From a virus, in the IMG/VR virus record IMGVR_UViG_3300028394_000352, positions 1-21,542 of that record: DNA of 21,542 bases; one strand, given 5' to 3'. This document shows positions 1-6,803 of the stretch, piece by piece. Position 1 is the first letter of the stretch. Every line of letters begins with the position of its first letter. A program made the position numbers and the translations under genes. The notes under the pieces are model-generated. The model ran no database searches and had not been told where the DNA came from. It worked only from the letters and a program-made list of their open reading frames with translations.

Positions 1-302
1 CTGAAAAGTTGGAAGCCAAGTCGCAGTTGATTGAGAAGACCGCGTTTGCCGTCTTACCGATTCTGTTTACCTGCGTTGTCTACCTGATGAGCGCGTTGGA
101 CAAGATCACGCACGATGTGACGGTTCTCAACGCCAAGATTAGCCTTGTGGTCACCAGCGACAACAAACAAGCCGCCAACAGCGGCGCAGAATTGGCACGG
201 GAGAAGTTGCGCCAAGATCTAGAAAAGCAAATTGGTGAGAACCGGGAACTGATCCACCTGAACCGAGAGCGGATTGTCATTCTTGAGCAGAAGGTGAAGT
301 GA
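1..302 (+). CDS. Membrane-anchored coiled-coil phage protein, 5' partial
   Basis: The reading frame is open to the left edge (first whole codon at base 3), so the true start lies outside the window; the TTG at base 9 need not be a start. The visible 100 or so residues hold one hydrophobic segment near the N-terminal side (AFAVLPILFTCVVYLMSA), followed by a charged, Leu/Ile-spaced, probably coiled-coil tail ending in ILEQKVK. It lies directly upstream of another small membrane protein, the endolysin and the holin, and its TGA overlaps the next ATG, so it is probably cotranscribed with the lysis cassette. A spanin-like or other envelope role is possible from context, but I see no lipobox or second spanin partner and do not assign a function. 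Confidence 0.7.
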   Translation, partial: EKLEAKSQLIEKTAFAVLPILFTCVVYLMSALDKITHDVTVLNAKISLVVTSDNKQAANSGAELAREKLRQDLEKQIGENRELIHLNRERIVILEQKVK

Positions 303-460
303 TGGATGCGTTTGAACTTATCCTAAAGGCGTCGCCAGCGATTCTTGCGCTGATCACGTTGATTGTTGTCCTAGCCAAGCTCGACCTGCGCGTCGCGGTG
401 CTTGAGGAAAAGGTTAAGACGCTGTTCGACCTTATCAATAAGAGGCCGCACAATGGCTGA
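302..460 (+). CDS. 52-residue single-pass membrane protein of the lysis cassette
   Basis: A short ORF starting at the ATG that overlaps the previous TGA (ATGA) and running seven bases into the endolysin gene. The product has a short polar start, one hydrophobic helix at about residues 11-26 (PAILALITLIVVLAKL), then a charged helix with heptad-like Leu/Val spacing (VAVLEEKVKTLFDLINK). Size, single membrane segment and position between a membrane coiled-coil gene and the endolysin suggest a holin, pinholin or spanin accessory role; this is inference from context. The tight stop-start overlaps on both sides are the main evidence that it is a real gene. Confidence 0.7.
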   Translation: MDAFELILKASPAILALITLIVVLAKLDLRVAVLEEKVKTLFDLINKRPHNG

Positions 461-968
461 CTTCAACGCTGCTTTTGAAAAGATGATCACCGATGAAGGT
501 GGTTACGTCCTACACACTATCCCCGGCGACACGGGTGGAATGACATATGCAGGTATCGCACGAAACAAAAACCCAAACTGGCCCGGTTGGAACCTTATTG
601 ACCATGAAGCCACCAGCAATCCGCTACTTAGCGGGATGGTGCGTAACTTTTATAAAGTTGAGTTTTGGGATCGTATCAGAGGGGATGAAATTACGAACCA
701 AGTTGTTGCAGAATCGGTTTTCAACTTCGGTGTAAACACCGGCTTGTCAGTTGCGGTCAAGCTGGCGCAGTTGATCGTGGGTGCTACACCAGACGGCGCG
801 GTTGGAGACAAGACCGTAGAGAAATTCAGCAATGTTGAACCAGAAGCGTTCAAGAAAGCCTACGCGCTTGCAAAGATTACCCGATACACAGACATCTGCA
901 ACAAGAACCGCACGCAGTCTAAGTTCCTGTTGGGCTGGTTAAATCGCACTCTGAAAGGGCTAAAGTGA
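453..968 (+). CDS. Endolysin, GH108-type N-acetylmuramidase
   Basis: The 171-residue product has the N-terminal signature of the GH108 muramidase family: DEGGYV at residues 14-19, with Glu15 the expected catalytic acid, followed by GDTGGMTYAGIA. The C-terminal half (FNFGVNTGLSVAVKLAQ...GDKTVEKF) resembles the predicted peptidoglycan-binding domain usually attached to GH108. Members cleave the glycan strand of peptidoglycan at the end of infection. The start ATG at 453 was chosen because it begins the family N-terminus (MADFNAAFEKM) and follows the purine-rich AAGAGG; a longer in-frame extension to 402 only adds sequence overlapping the upstream gene. There is no signal peptide, so export should depend on the holin. 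Its stop overlaps the holin start. Confidence 0.93.
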   Translation: MADFNAAFEKMITDEGGYVLHTIPGDTGGMTYAGIARNKNPNWPGWNLIDHEATSNPLLSGMVRNFYKVEFWDRIRGDEITNQVVAESVFNFGVNTGLSVAVKLAQLIVGATPDGAVGDKTVEKFSNVEPEAFKKAYALAKITRYTDICNKNRTQSKFLLGWLNRTLKGLK

Positions 969-1405
969 TGGATCTGATTGGTATTGGGTCAATTATTGAA
1001 GGAGTTGGGAAAGTTGCAGGTGATCTCATTACGACCGACAAGGAGAGACTTGAGATGGCGCTCGAAGAGCGCAAACTCTCTTTGGAGGAAAAGAAGATTG
1101 ATCAAGCCACCGATCTCGCCCAGGTGGATATCAATAAAATTGAAGCTGCAAGCACTAGCGTATTTGTCAGCGGTTGGCGTCCTGCTGTTGGTTGGGTTGG
1201 GGTTGCTGGCCTAGCCTACCAGTTCCTTGGCTATCCCCTGATGCAATGGTGTTGGGCGTTTGGTCAGGGCGTAGACCTGATCCCGAAGGGTCTGGCCGCA
1301 CCGCCAGACCTTCAGGTTGAGCAGTTGATGACTTTACTCGCCGGTCTTCTCGGCTTCGGCGGGATGCGAAGCTTTGAGAAATCCAAGGGTGTCGCGGCGA
1401 AGTAG
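968..1405 (+). CDS. Holin, three-TM superfamily type
   Basis: The 145-residue product starts with a short glycine-rich amphipathic segment, then a highly charged helix (residues about 25-55, rich in Glu/Lys). Next comes SGWRPAVGWVGVAGLAYQF, the conserved Trp-Arg-Pro entry into a membrane segment typical of the 'holin of 3TMs' superfamily found in phages and gene-transfer agents. A second hydrophobic helix ends near GLLGFGGMRSFEK. Holins permeabilise the inner membrane and release the endolysin made just upstream. The ATG at 968 overlaps the endolysin TGA (TGATG); a GTG one codon earlier is an alternative. Its last 72 bases overlap, tail to tail, a minus-strand gene ending at 1334. Confidence 0.88.
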   Translation: MDLIGIGSIIEGVGKVAGDLITTDKERLEMALEERKLSLEEKKIDQATDLAQVDINKIEAASTSVFVSGWRPAVGWVGVAGLAYQFLGYPLMQWCWAFGQGVDLIPKGLAAPPDLQVEQLMTLLAGLLGFGGMRSFEKSKGVAAK

Positions 1406-1543
1406 GTCGCGGTAGGCGTTAATCGCCGCTTTTAAGTCGGCGTTTAGCGCCTCAACCTCCGCATTAAGCAGGTTCATCCTCTCGGTTGCTTCCTTGGCAA
1501 ACTGCACAAGGTTCTGGTACTGCCACGTTTCAAAATTAGCCAT
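1334..1543 (-). CDS. 69-residue coiled-coil protein, last gene of the left operon
   Basis: I do not recognise a family. From the ATG at 1543 (preceded by GAGGAA) the product reads as one long helix: FAKEATERMNLLNAEVEALN and following residues have heptad-spaced Leu/Ala/Val, with a basic turn (YRDLLRRD) and an acidic tail. The start overlaps the stop of the upstream gene by eight bases, as throughout this operon, which supports it being real. The final 72 bases lie antisense to the 3' end of the holin gene. The overlap could be neutral compaction, or it could let the two transcripts interfere. Confidence 0.7.
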   Translation of the reverse strand: MANFETWQYQNLVQFAKEATERMNLLNAEVEALNADLKAAINAYRDLLRRDTLGFLKASHPAEAEKTGE

Positions 1544-1841
1544 GCGATTCCTCAAGCAGTTGGATGCTGTTCTGTAGAAAATTTTCTTTTGGTAAATTTC
1601 TCAGGAAATAAACTGGGTCAGGTTCGTTCTTGAACTGATGCGGGCGGTTTGGTTTATAGATTGCCGTATAGGCCCACATATCTCCTCGGTTGGTGGTGAC
1701 CATTCTGCGGTCAACTTTGCCCTGTTCAAAAAGATGTCTCAACCTACTGTTAAGAGACGCTCGTGTAATCTGCGGGAACGTCATCTCTGGCGTCGTCTTC
1801 TCGCCGTTTTGAATCAGAAATTGAACAATCTCATCGGTCAT
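1536..1841 (-). CDS. Possible winged-helix DNA-binding protein, 101 residues
   Basis: The start ATG at 1841 forms an ATGA overlap with the stop of the gene before it. Residues 1-50 (MTDEIVQFLIQNGEKT, then MTFPQITRASLNSRLRHLFE, QGKVDRR) have the helix-turn-helix and beta-wing rhythm of a winged-helix domain: a short helix, a helix ending in a recognition-like SLNSRLRHL, then a basic wing. The remaining half is polar and aromatic with no motif I know. A role as a late-early regulator of the phage or host is possible. The fold assignment is by eye. Confidence 0.7.
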   Translation of the reverse strand: MTDEIVQFLIQNGEKTTPEMTFPQITRASLNSRLRHLFEQGKVDRRMVTTNRGDMWAYTAIYKPNRPHQFKNEPDPVYFLRNLPKENFLQNSIQLLEESHG

Positions 1842-2008
1842 CTGATCACCTTCTCAATCAGGTTGCGGGTTAACCGTTTCTCGCCCAACAACCAGGATTG
1901 AATCCGGCCCATGTCCCAAGTTATCTGCCGGAACTGATTGGGTTTCTGGTAGCCTGTTGAGATCTGGCGCTTGTCCCAGTCTTTTACGATCTTGCCGTTG
2001 ATAATCAT
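1838..2008 (-). CDS. 56-residue basic protein, unknown function
   Basis: The ATG at 2008 overlaps the TGA of the previous gene, and its own TGA overlaps the next ATG at 1841; both are ATGA junctions, as elsewhere in this operon. The product is Lys/Arg- and Trp-containing (IVKDWDKRQISTGYQKPNQF, then WDMGRIQSWLLGEKRLTRN), with no membrane segment and no cysteine pairs. A longer open frame at 1854-2114 covers the same stretch but starts out of register with both neighbours, so this frame is preferred. Function unknown; nucleic-acid binding is conceivable from its charge. Confidence 0.68.
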   Translation of the reverse strand: MIINGKIVKDWDKRQISTGYQKPNQFRQITWDMGRIQSWLLGEKRLTRNLIEKVIR

Positions 2009-2154
2009 TTTTTATCTTTAAGTTTCTGCTCATATAACGCTTGGTAGTAACGATCAAGCTCGTCAAATTCAAGCGGATTTCCGTACAATTTGCGAGGATC
2101 AATGGGTGGCGCAAGATACCAATCCCACCATTCTTTAGTTGGTTTTTTATCCAT
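2005..2154 (-). CDS. 49-residue acidic/aromatic protein, unknown
   Basis: Bounded by a TAATG junction with the upstream gene and an ATGA junction with the downstream gene. The product is rich in Trp, Tyr, Asp and Lys: KEWWDWYLAPPIDPRKLYG near the start, then a probable helix ELDRYYQALYEQKLKDKK at the C-terminus. I recognise no family. Size, compactness and position in the distal half of an early operon fit the small host-interaction proteins that phages often carry, but that is context only. Confidence 0.65.
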   Translation of the reverse strand: MDKKPTKEWWDWYLAPPIDPRKLYGNPLEFDELDRYYQALYEQKLKDKK

Positions 2155-2297
2155 TAAAATAAAGCCTCCGGTACGTTGGACAAGTCCAGCTTTGGTTTAC
2201 GCTGGCGTTTGATTTTTTGGACGATGTGCGGGTATGGCGGCATATGCCAGACCCACCGGACGACGCGGCCTTCATCGTCAAGGATGCCGTATCTCAT
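2154..2297 (-). CDS. 47-residue protein, unknown
   Basis: The ATG at 2297 is preceded at a suitable distance by GGAAG and overlaps the upstream stop as ATGA; its own TAA shares an A with the next ATG. The product begins MRYGILDDEGRVVRWVWHMP, a beta-hairpin-like segment, and continues with a basic stretch (QKIKRQRKPKLD) and a short hydrophobic end. The first 18 residues resemble the strand-turn-strand openings of many small phage proteins, but I cannot name a family. Confidence 0.65.
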   Translation of the reverse strand: MRYGILDDEGRVVRWVWHMPPYPHIVQKIKRQRKPKLDLSNVPEALF

Positions 2298-2494
2298 AGC
2301 CAACTTCCTTTCAACACATACGCTTTTTGCCCCCGCACCCGCACATCAATCTGTCGCACTTTGAGTTTTAGTTTCTTAGAGTAGTACCGCGCTCGGCCCA
2401 GCGACGGTGTGCGGACATAGTTTCTGCTGCCATTTTTTATGGCAATCCAGCGGCACATGACGTAGTACATTTTTTTGGGCCAGCAGTGTTTCAT
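2294..2494 (-). CDS. 66-residue strongly basic protein, unknown
   Basis: Starts at an ATG overlapping the upstream TGA and ends in an ATGA overlap with the next gene. The product is very basic and aromatic (RNYVRTPSLGRARYYSKKLK, then LKVRQIDVRVRGQKAYVLKG), with two cysteines near the N-terminus. The C-terminal half alternates basic and hydrophobic residues, as in a small beta-sheet or RNA-binding domain. Nucleic-acid binding is plausible from composition but not shown. Confidence 0.66.
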   Translation of the reverse strand: MKHCWPKKMYYVMCRWIAIKNGSRNYVRTPSLGRARYYSKKLKLKVRQIDVRVRGQKAYVLKGSWL

Positions 2495-2685
2495 GCGATC
2501 TTGTCCTTAAACCCACTTGTGTGTAGACGCTTAAAACAAGCCTCGCATTTCCATCTAAACCCTTTGCCGCTTGATAAAGGAACCTTGTGGCTTGCAGGGT
2601 TTACTCGGCATTGCTGGCAGTTGACGCCTTGGTAGGGGCAGTCACGTCCTTGATTGCAGTTGTTATTGCAACACTTCACTTCCAC
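2491..2685 (-). CDS. Small zinc-ribbon-like protein, 64 residues
   Basis: The product carries many paired cysteines: KCCNNNCNQGRDCPYQGVNC, then QQCR, and near the C-terminus WKCEACFKRLH. The spacing suggests two zinc knuckles or one ribbon plus an extra knuckle; the second CxxC is followed by a His. Such small zinc proteins in phages commonly bind nucleic acid or host proteins, but no family is recognised. The GTG at 2685 was chosen because AAGGGG lies six bases upstream; a GTG at 2679 making a GTGA overlap with the previous stop is an alternative. The stop overlaps the next ATG. Confidence 0.68.
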   Translation of the reverse strand: MEVKCCNNNCNQGRDCPYQGVNCQQCRVNPASHKVPLSSGKGFRWKCEACFKRLHTSGFKDKIA

Positions 2686-2927
2686 GATCCACCCCTTGCC
2701 GCCATTTGACCAGCCAAAAACGCCGCTTTGTACGCACCATCATTGGTGTTAGCGCGCAGCAACTGTTCTTTGAGATGGGTAATCTCAACCTGCGATTGTT
2801 TGGTTGATTCATCCCACGCCGCCTCCCAGGCATCCCACATAGGTGCTTCTCTTGGGTCATAACTTCCAGCCGGTGCGGTCTTGTGGATTACAGACCACCA
2901 CTTGCGCCATGCTTCTGCTTTGCTCAT
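2676..2927 (-). CDS. 83-residue Trp-rich helical protein, unknown
   Basis: The ATG at 2927 overlaps the upstream TGA as ATGA. The N-terminal half is unusually rich in tryptophan (AWRKWW near the start, then MWDAWEAAWDE); the rest reads as a charged helix (VEITHLKEQLLRAN) followed by an Ala/Gly-rich end. This Trp-spaced pattern is common in short phage proteins that count helical repeats around 'AW..AW', but I cannot attach a function. An overlapping frame at 2663-2860 is a shadow. Confidence 0.66.
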   Translation of the reverse strand: MSKAEAWRKWWSVIHKTAPAGSYDPREAPMWDAWEAAWDESTKQSQVEITHLKEQLLRANTNDGAYKAAFLAGQMAARGGSWK

Positions 2928-3244
2928 AGCCGTGCCTTTATCAAGATTTTGAGTTCTGCGCTGCTGAACGCCCGTTCTTTGCCTTGGAAGATAATTTTCT
3001 CAGTCCAAGGTCTAGTCCACAAGCATTGAAGTTCTGGGACCGCACGGGAGTTAAGCAACTCCTCAGTTGAATACACGAACCCACCCAATCCCATCCATTG
3101 ATGCGGTTCAATAAAATGTGGCACAACAATTTGCTCGCTGTTGGGCAACCTAAATACGGGTTCTAGCGCGTAGTCAGAAAAACGCTGAAGCATTTCAGCA
3201 AGGCTAAAATTTACTTTGAACTCTGGTTTTTGTTTCTTAGTCAC
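2924..3244 (-). CDS. 106-residue protein of unknown function
   Basis: The frame is joined by ATGA-type overlaps at both ends, to the VRR-NUC gene upstream and the Trp-rich gene downstream. The product starts with a basic tail (MTKKQKPEFKVNF), followed by a helix (SLAEMLQRFSDYAL) and a mixed alpha/beta body containing EPHQWMGLGGFVYSTEELL. No catalytic motif is evident. Its position right after a structure-specific nuclease gene makes a DNA-metabolism accessory possible, but nothing in the sequence requires it. Confidence 0.65.
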   Translation of the reverse strand: MTKKQKPEFKVNFSLAEMLQRFSDYALEPVFRLPNSEQIVVPHFIEPHQWMGLGGFVYSTEELLNSRAVPELQCLWTRPWTEKIIFQGKERAFSSAELKILIKARL

Positions 3245-3570
3245 GTGTTCTCTCCAATTTTGGTTTTGGCATCGTCAAATCCGTACCCCACAATGACCCG
3301 ATGCCCGCAGCCCTGTAGGTATTCAATCCAATCCTTCTGTTCTGGTCTTAACACACCTCCTTTCTGACGTTTCATCTCAATCCACAAACCCCACGACGGC
3401 ACAAACAGGTCAGGAACCCCGGCGCTAACGCCTTCGGTCTTGAGCCTTGCCGCCACGCTGATGCTTCGTTTCTCCCCGTTTGGGATAGCAAAGATGCGAA
3501 CGTCTGGGTACGTCTGGCGAAACCAACGCACTAGGTCACGTTGCTCTTCATGCTCTGTTGGCATTACCAT
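3241..3570 (-). CDS. VRR-NUC domain nuclease
   Basis: The 109-residue product is essentially one VRR-NUC domain (virus-type replication-repair nuclease, a PD-(D/E)XK fold). Signature parts are an early Glu-rich helix (PTEHEEQRDLVRWF), IPNG at 29-32, GVPDLFV with Asp54, WIEMK with Glu65 and Lys67, and a late Gln (RPEQKDW, Gln78). These match the catalytic D...ExK core. The family includes FAN1-type and phage stand-alone nucleases; stand-alone forms are proposed to act on branched or flap DNA during replication and recombination. The helicase encoded just upstream is a likely partner. ATG 3570 has GGTGAG at good distance; ATG 3564, sharing the helicase stop, is an alternative. Confidence 0.9.
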   Translation of the reverse strand: MVMPTEHEEQRDLVRWFRQTYPDVRIFAIPNGEKRSISVAARLKTEGVSAGVPDLFVPSWGLWIEMKRQKGGVLRPEQKDWIEYLQGCGHRVIVGYGFDDAKTKIGENT

Positions 3571-5165
3571 TTTCTGCTCACCACCCTAAAGAATTTTCCA
3601 TCGCGCTTGTACTCGATGGATACTGGGGGAAACCCTTGGTTCATTTGCGCCACAACATAATCAACCGCGTTTGACTCGGCCACTTCGTTAATCTGGTTCA
3701 GCACCGATTGGGCCTTGTTGGCGATGTAGTACAACGTACCCAACGCCTTTTCACCGGCAAAACCAGAATGCAGTATTGGCAAGTATTCGGTGATGGGCGT
3801 GTCACTCAAACCGCCGTAGTAGGTAATTGACACCATTAGCTTGCCGCTGGCCTGACTAACGTGCCGCCGCCAAGACCAGTCGGTGACCACCATCTCGGTC
3901 CCGCTGTCACCCATAATGTCGTCATACTGTAGCTTTAGTTTCTTAGGCTCAACGACGGGGAAATTCGTTCCGCAGGCGGGGCATACGCGCACCGCCAACG
4001 CACAGATTTCGTTGCAGTTGTCGCATACCTTGACCGGGGCCACACCGTCCCCTGTACCGCCTTTTTTGGGCGGCTGGACGTTAGTAATTGGCCCATGCGT
4101 TGCAACCACTTTGGCGAAGTCCAGCACCATGCAATGATCGGTGTGGCTCTTGGGCCGCATTCCTCGACCGGCCATCTGGATGTACAAGCCAGGTGACATC
4201 GTTGGTCGAAGCATTGCGATTAGGTCAATGTCTGGGTAATCAAACCCCGTGGTCAGCACGTTGGCGTTAGTTAACGCCCTAATCTTTCCGCTTTTGAACT
4301 CCTCAATAATCTTCTCGCGCTCTTTCTTGGGTGTGTCGCCAGTCACACACTTGGATGGCACACCCCAATAGTTCAGGATCTCGCAGACATTCTCGGCGTG
4401 GGATACGCCGGTACAAAAGAACAACCAATGCTGCCGATCTTCGGCCAGCGCAATTACTTCGGACACCACTCGCACGTTCTGGTCTTTAGTGTTGACCGCC
4501 TTCTGTAACTCGCCTTCAACAAACTCTCCACCGCGCTTGGCAACGCCATCGGTATCAAGTTTTGTTGTGGTTACCTTGGAGCGCAGCGGGGCCAGATGCT
4601 TCTTGAAGATTAACTCTTCAATCGTTACTGGCTCAATCAGGGCGTTGAAGATTGCCGGTTCGTCAGTAATCATGCCGTGGCCTAGCCGGTACGGAGTAGC
4701 GGTCAAGCCAATGACACGAAGGTTAGGGTTGATGCGTTGAAGCTGGCGCAGCAGATCGCGGTAGCCGCCTGTGTCCTTGTGATTGACCAGATGGCACTCG
4801 TCAATGATCACTAGATCAACGTGGTCAATCTGCGCTGCCTTGTTCCGCACCGACTGTATTCCGGCAAACGTAATAGGCTGGTGCAACTCACGCCGCCCTA
4901 TGCCCGCGCTGTAGATACCAAGCGGTGCGTCCGGCCAATGTGTGTACATTTTCTCGGCGTTCTGTTCAATTAGTTCCTTCACGTGGGTCAGCATTAACAC
5001 CCGCGTCTCAGGCCATTTGGTCAGCGCATCTTGGCAAAGAGCCGCAACGATGTGGCTCTTGCCTGATCCTGTTGGCAATACCAAACAGGGGTTGCCCGCA
5101 TAGCCAGCAAGAAACCAGTTGTACAGGTCATCTATGGCGCGTTGCTGGTAGTCACGCAGGATCAT
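3564..5165 (-). CDS. Superfamily 2 DEAD/DEAH-type helicase with zinc-binding insert
   Basis: The product of 533 residues opens with a Q-motif-like MILRDYQQRA, then motif I PTGSGKS (31-37), motif II DECH (122-125), motif III TATP (155-158) and a C-terminal RecA-like lobe with QMAGRGMR (330-337, motif VI). After the second lobe comes CDNCNEIC...CPAC (about 381-398), a likely zinc ribbon. The layout matches ResIII/UvrB-like helicases common in phage replication modules, which use ATP to unwind or remodel DNA. ATG 5165 makes an ATGA overlap with the methylase gene and gives the usual family N-terminus; ATG 5177 or 5171 would only add a few residues. It lies between genes for a methylase-like protein and a VRR-NUC nuclease. 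Confidence 0.93.
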   Translation of the reverse strand: MILRDYQQRAIDDLYNWFLAGYAGNPCLVLPTGSGKSHIVAALCQDALTKWPETRVLMLTHVKELIEQNAEKMYTHWPDAPLGIYSAGIGRRELHQPITFAGIQSVRNKAAQIDHVDLVIIDECHLVNHKDTGGYRDLLRQLQRINPNLRVIGLTATPYRLGHGMITDEPAIFNALIEPVTIEELIFKKHLAPLRSKVTTTKLDTDGVAKRGGEFVEGELQKAVNTKDQNVRVVSEVIALAEDRQHWLFFCTGVSHAENVCEILNYWGVPSKCVTGDTPKKEREKIIEEFKSGKIRALTNANVLTTGFDYPDIDLIAMLRPTMSPGLYIQMAGRGMRPKSHTDHCMVLDFAKVVATHGPITNVQPPKKGGTGDGVAPVKVCDNCNEICALAVRVCPACGTNFPVVEPKKLKLQYDDIMGDSGTEMVVTDWSWRRHVSQASGKLMVSITYYGGLSDTPITEYLPILHSGFAGEKALGTLYYIANKAQSVLNQINEVAESNAVDYVVAQMNQGFPPVSIEYKRDGKFFRVVSRKW

Positions 5166-5758
5166 AAACATCCCCATTGCGCGGCCATTGCGTCGGCAAT
5201 ACCTTGATAAGTCTTAGAGCGTAACTTCCAACGGTCTGGACCTGGCGACAAGTAATGCAACCGCTGCCGTTCGTTGTCGGGCAGCAGTAACATTTCCGCT
5301 TTGACGTTGTTGGTCGCCGTCAGCAGAGGCAGATTCTTCAACCACAGACAAGTTCCTTTTTGTTCCGTATGGCCAAACATCCACGGTTGGACAACTTGGT
5401 CTTGCTTGCGGTTACCGATGCGCTCTTTTGCGTACTTGTGCATGATCGGGTTTTCAACGGCAATCCGGTTTACTGGCGCGTCCAGCAGCAGATTAAAAAA
5501 CGCGGCGGCGTCATTTAACAGCGCCCATCTTGCGGGGTCTTTGTGCAGCCAACTAACGCCGCTATTGGTCATATATGTGCAGGGCGGGTGGGCAATAATC
5601 AGATCCCACCCATCGTTCAATATGTCCGCAACGTCGCCCTGATAGTGCGGCCCCGCCACGTCTGTCGGCAGCAAATCGCAAGACATGGCATTGTGTCCTG
5701 CTTTGATGAAAGCGTCCCTTACTGTGCCGCTGTATTCGCAAGCAATAAGGACTTTCAT
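5162..5758 (-). CDS. Compact C5-cytosine methyltransferase-like protein
   Basis: The product is 198 residues. It has a SAM-site-like start (KVLIACEYSGTVRDAFIKAG), then AHPPCTYM with the catalytic-type Pro-Cys at 59-60, and VENP at 101-104, corresponding to motifs I, IV and VI of C5-cytosine methyltransferases. A normal enzyme of this family exceeds 300 residues and has a target-recognition domain; here there is almost no room for one. Similar short proteins are frequent in phage early regions and usually annotated as DNA methylases, but activity is not assured. It joins its neighbours by ATGA overlaps on both sides. It may methylate phage DNA against restriction or have become a non-catalytic relative. 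Confidence 0.8.
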   Translation of the reverse strand: MKVLIACEYSGTVRDAFIKAGHNAMSCDLLPTDVAGPHYQGDVADILNDGWDLIIAHPPCTYMTNSGVSWLHKDPARWALLNDAAAFFNLLLDAPVNRIAVENPIMHKYAKERIGNRKQDQVVQPWMFGHTEQKGTCLWLKNLPLLTATNNVKAEMLLLPDNERQRLHYLSPGPDRWKLRSKTYQGIADAMAAQWGCL

Positions 5759-6780
5759 CCCACCACTCTTGCATCAAACATCTTCCGAAACTCAATCATG
5801 CCTTCGTCAGACTCAGCACAAGCGGCAGCGTTAGCAACCAACTCCTTAGACCCATACACGCCATCACCTGGCTCGCCGTTCACAACATCCTTGCCTTTGA
5901 TGACGTAGATTGCCTGCCACTGGTCGCCGGCTTCCTTGAACTGCCACGGGACCATATTGGGGTGCAGAACATGGCTACCACAACCCTCGTGCTGCCACTC
6001 AACGGGAATCTCGTTTCCGGCGTGGCGTTCGCAGATCCACTTGGAATCCTCAGTCGCCGTACTGTGGGCGCAGGTGCGGCAGTTGACTTCTTTGGTCAGG
6101 CGGTCGCCGTGGCAGAATTCATGCGCTGGACACCACTTACATTGATACCAGCTAGGGTCTGCGCTTAGAGGCTCTGGCATCCGGTCTGATAGCGCGATAC
6201 GTTTGCCACGAGCTATTGCGTTTTCGGCGACGCCTTTGTCGTACTCCACTCTTTCGGTGTATAGCCTGTCGTCATCTTTGCAGACAGCAACATACAACGC
6301 GCGGTCAATATTAGTGCCATGCATATACAACTGCATTTGCACAAAGTGATCAAACTTGGCGCGTTCCACACCCTTGTCTTCGACTTGTTCAAACGATTTT
6401 TTATTGTGGGTTTTGTACTCACAAACGTGTTTTTTCTGTGGCGCTCCCGGCACTCCAGATAAGGCGATGTCATCTATGCTCCCGCTGATGTGACAACCAA
6501 AGTCCACCCGTTCTTGCGCTACCCCTGGCTTGAATTGAATGCCAATGGCTTGCAGATCATCTTTGATCGTGGCTTCTTCATTCTGGCCGCGACGAAACAT
6601 ACGCAACACGCGGCCTTCAAACTTACTTGCTACGGCCCATCTAAACGACAGCCATAACCAGCGCTCGCAAGCGTGACCAAGCTGGCTTGCACCAAGATGG
6701 GCGCGTGGCCTTTCTGGTTTGCTGGCGTGGTGCTGGTCAATTAACTCGGGGATGCTATACTGAGCGTCAGGTATCTTCAC
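5755..6780 (-). CDS. PD-(D/E)XK exonuclease, Cas4/AddB-like with iron-sulphur cysteines
   Basis: A GTG start at 6780, with AAGGAGAG just upstream, gives 341 residues; the frame is open further upstream, but that part crosses the hairpin and lacks a ribosome site. Visible are ACERWLW with Cys38, GSIDDIAL with Asp103, CEYKT with Glu121 and Lys123, the QMQLYMHG helix, then CKWCPAHEFC: Cys214, 217 and 223 in C-x2-C-x5-C spacing. One upstream Cys plus this triplet is the 4Fe-4S arrangement of Cas4 and AddB, and D...ExK is the RecB-family active site. The enzyme probably resects DNA ends for recombination or replication. A second Cys cluster follows (C234, C237, C250, C267). There is no cas1 or CRISPR array here. 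Confidence 0.88.
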   Translation of the reverse strand: MKIPDAQYSIPELIDQHHASKPERPRAHLGASQLGHACERWLWLSFRWAVASKFEGRVLRMFRRGQNEEATIKDDLQAIGIQFKPGVAQERVDFGCHISGSIDDIALSGVPGAPQKKHVCEYKTHNKKSFEQVEDKGVERAKFDHFVQMQLYMHGTNIDRALYVAVCKDDDRLYTERVEYDKGVAENAIARGKRIALSDRMPEPLSADPSWYQCKWCPAHEFCHGDRLTKEVNCRTCAHSTATEDSKWICERHAGNEIPVEWQHEGCGSHVLHPNMVPWQFKEAGDQWQAIYVIKGKDVVNGEPGDGVYGSKELVANAAACAESDEGMIEFRKMFDARVVG

Positions 6781-6803
6781 GTGCTCTCTCCTTGGTATCG
6801 ATT

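Noticed and set aside
1-302. Direct joining of the right edge to the left edge as a circular genome
   Set aside because: The fibre gene at the right edge and the partial membrane gene at the left edge share no sequence, and essential capsid and tail genes are missing, so more sequence must lie between.
1413-1433. GGCG-TTAAT-CGCC followed by TTTT just after the holin stop, a possible terminator
   Set aside because: The stem is only four base pairs and lies inside the coding sequence of the minus-strand gene, so it is too weak to call.
1854-2114. Minus-strand open frame of 86 codons
   Set aside because: It conflicts with two short genes (2008-1838 and 2154-2005) that have ATGA/TAATG junctions with their neighbours; this frame has none.
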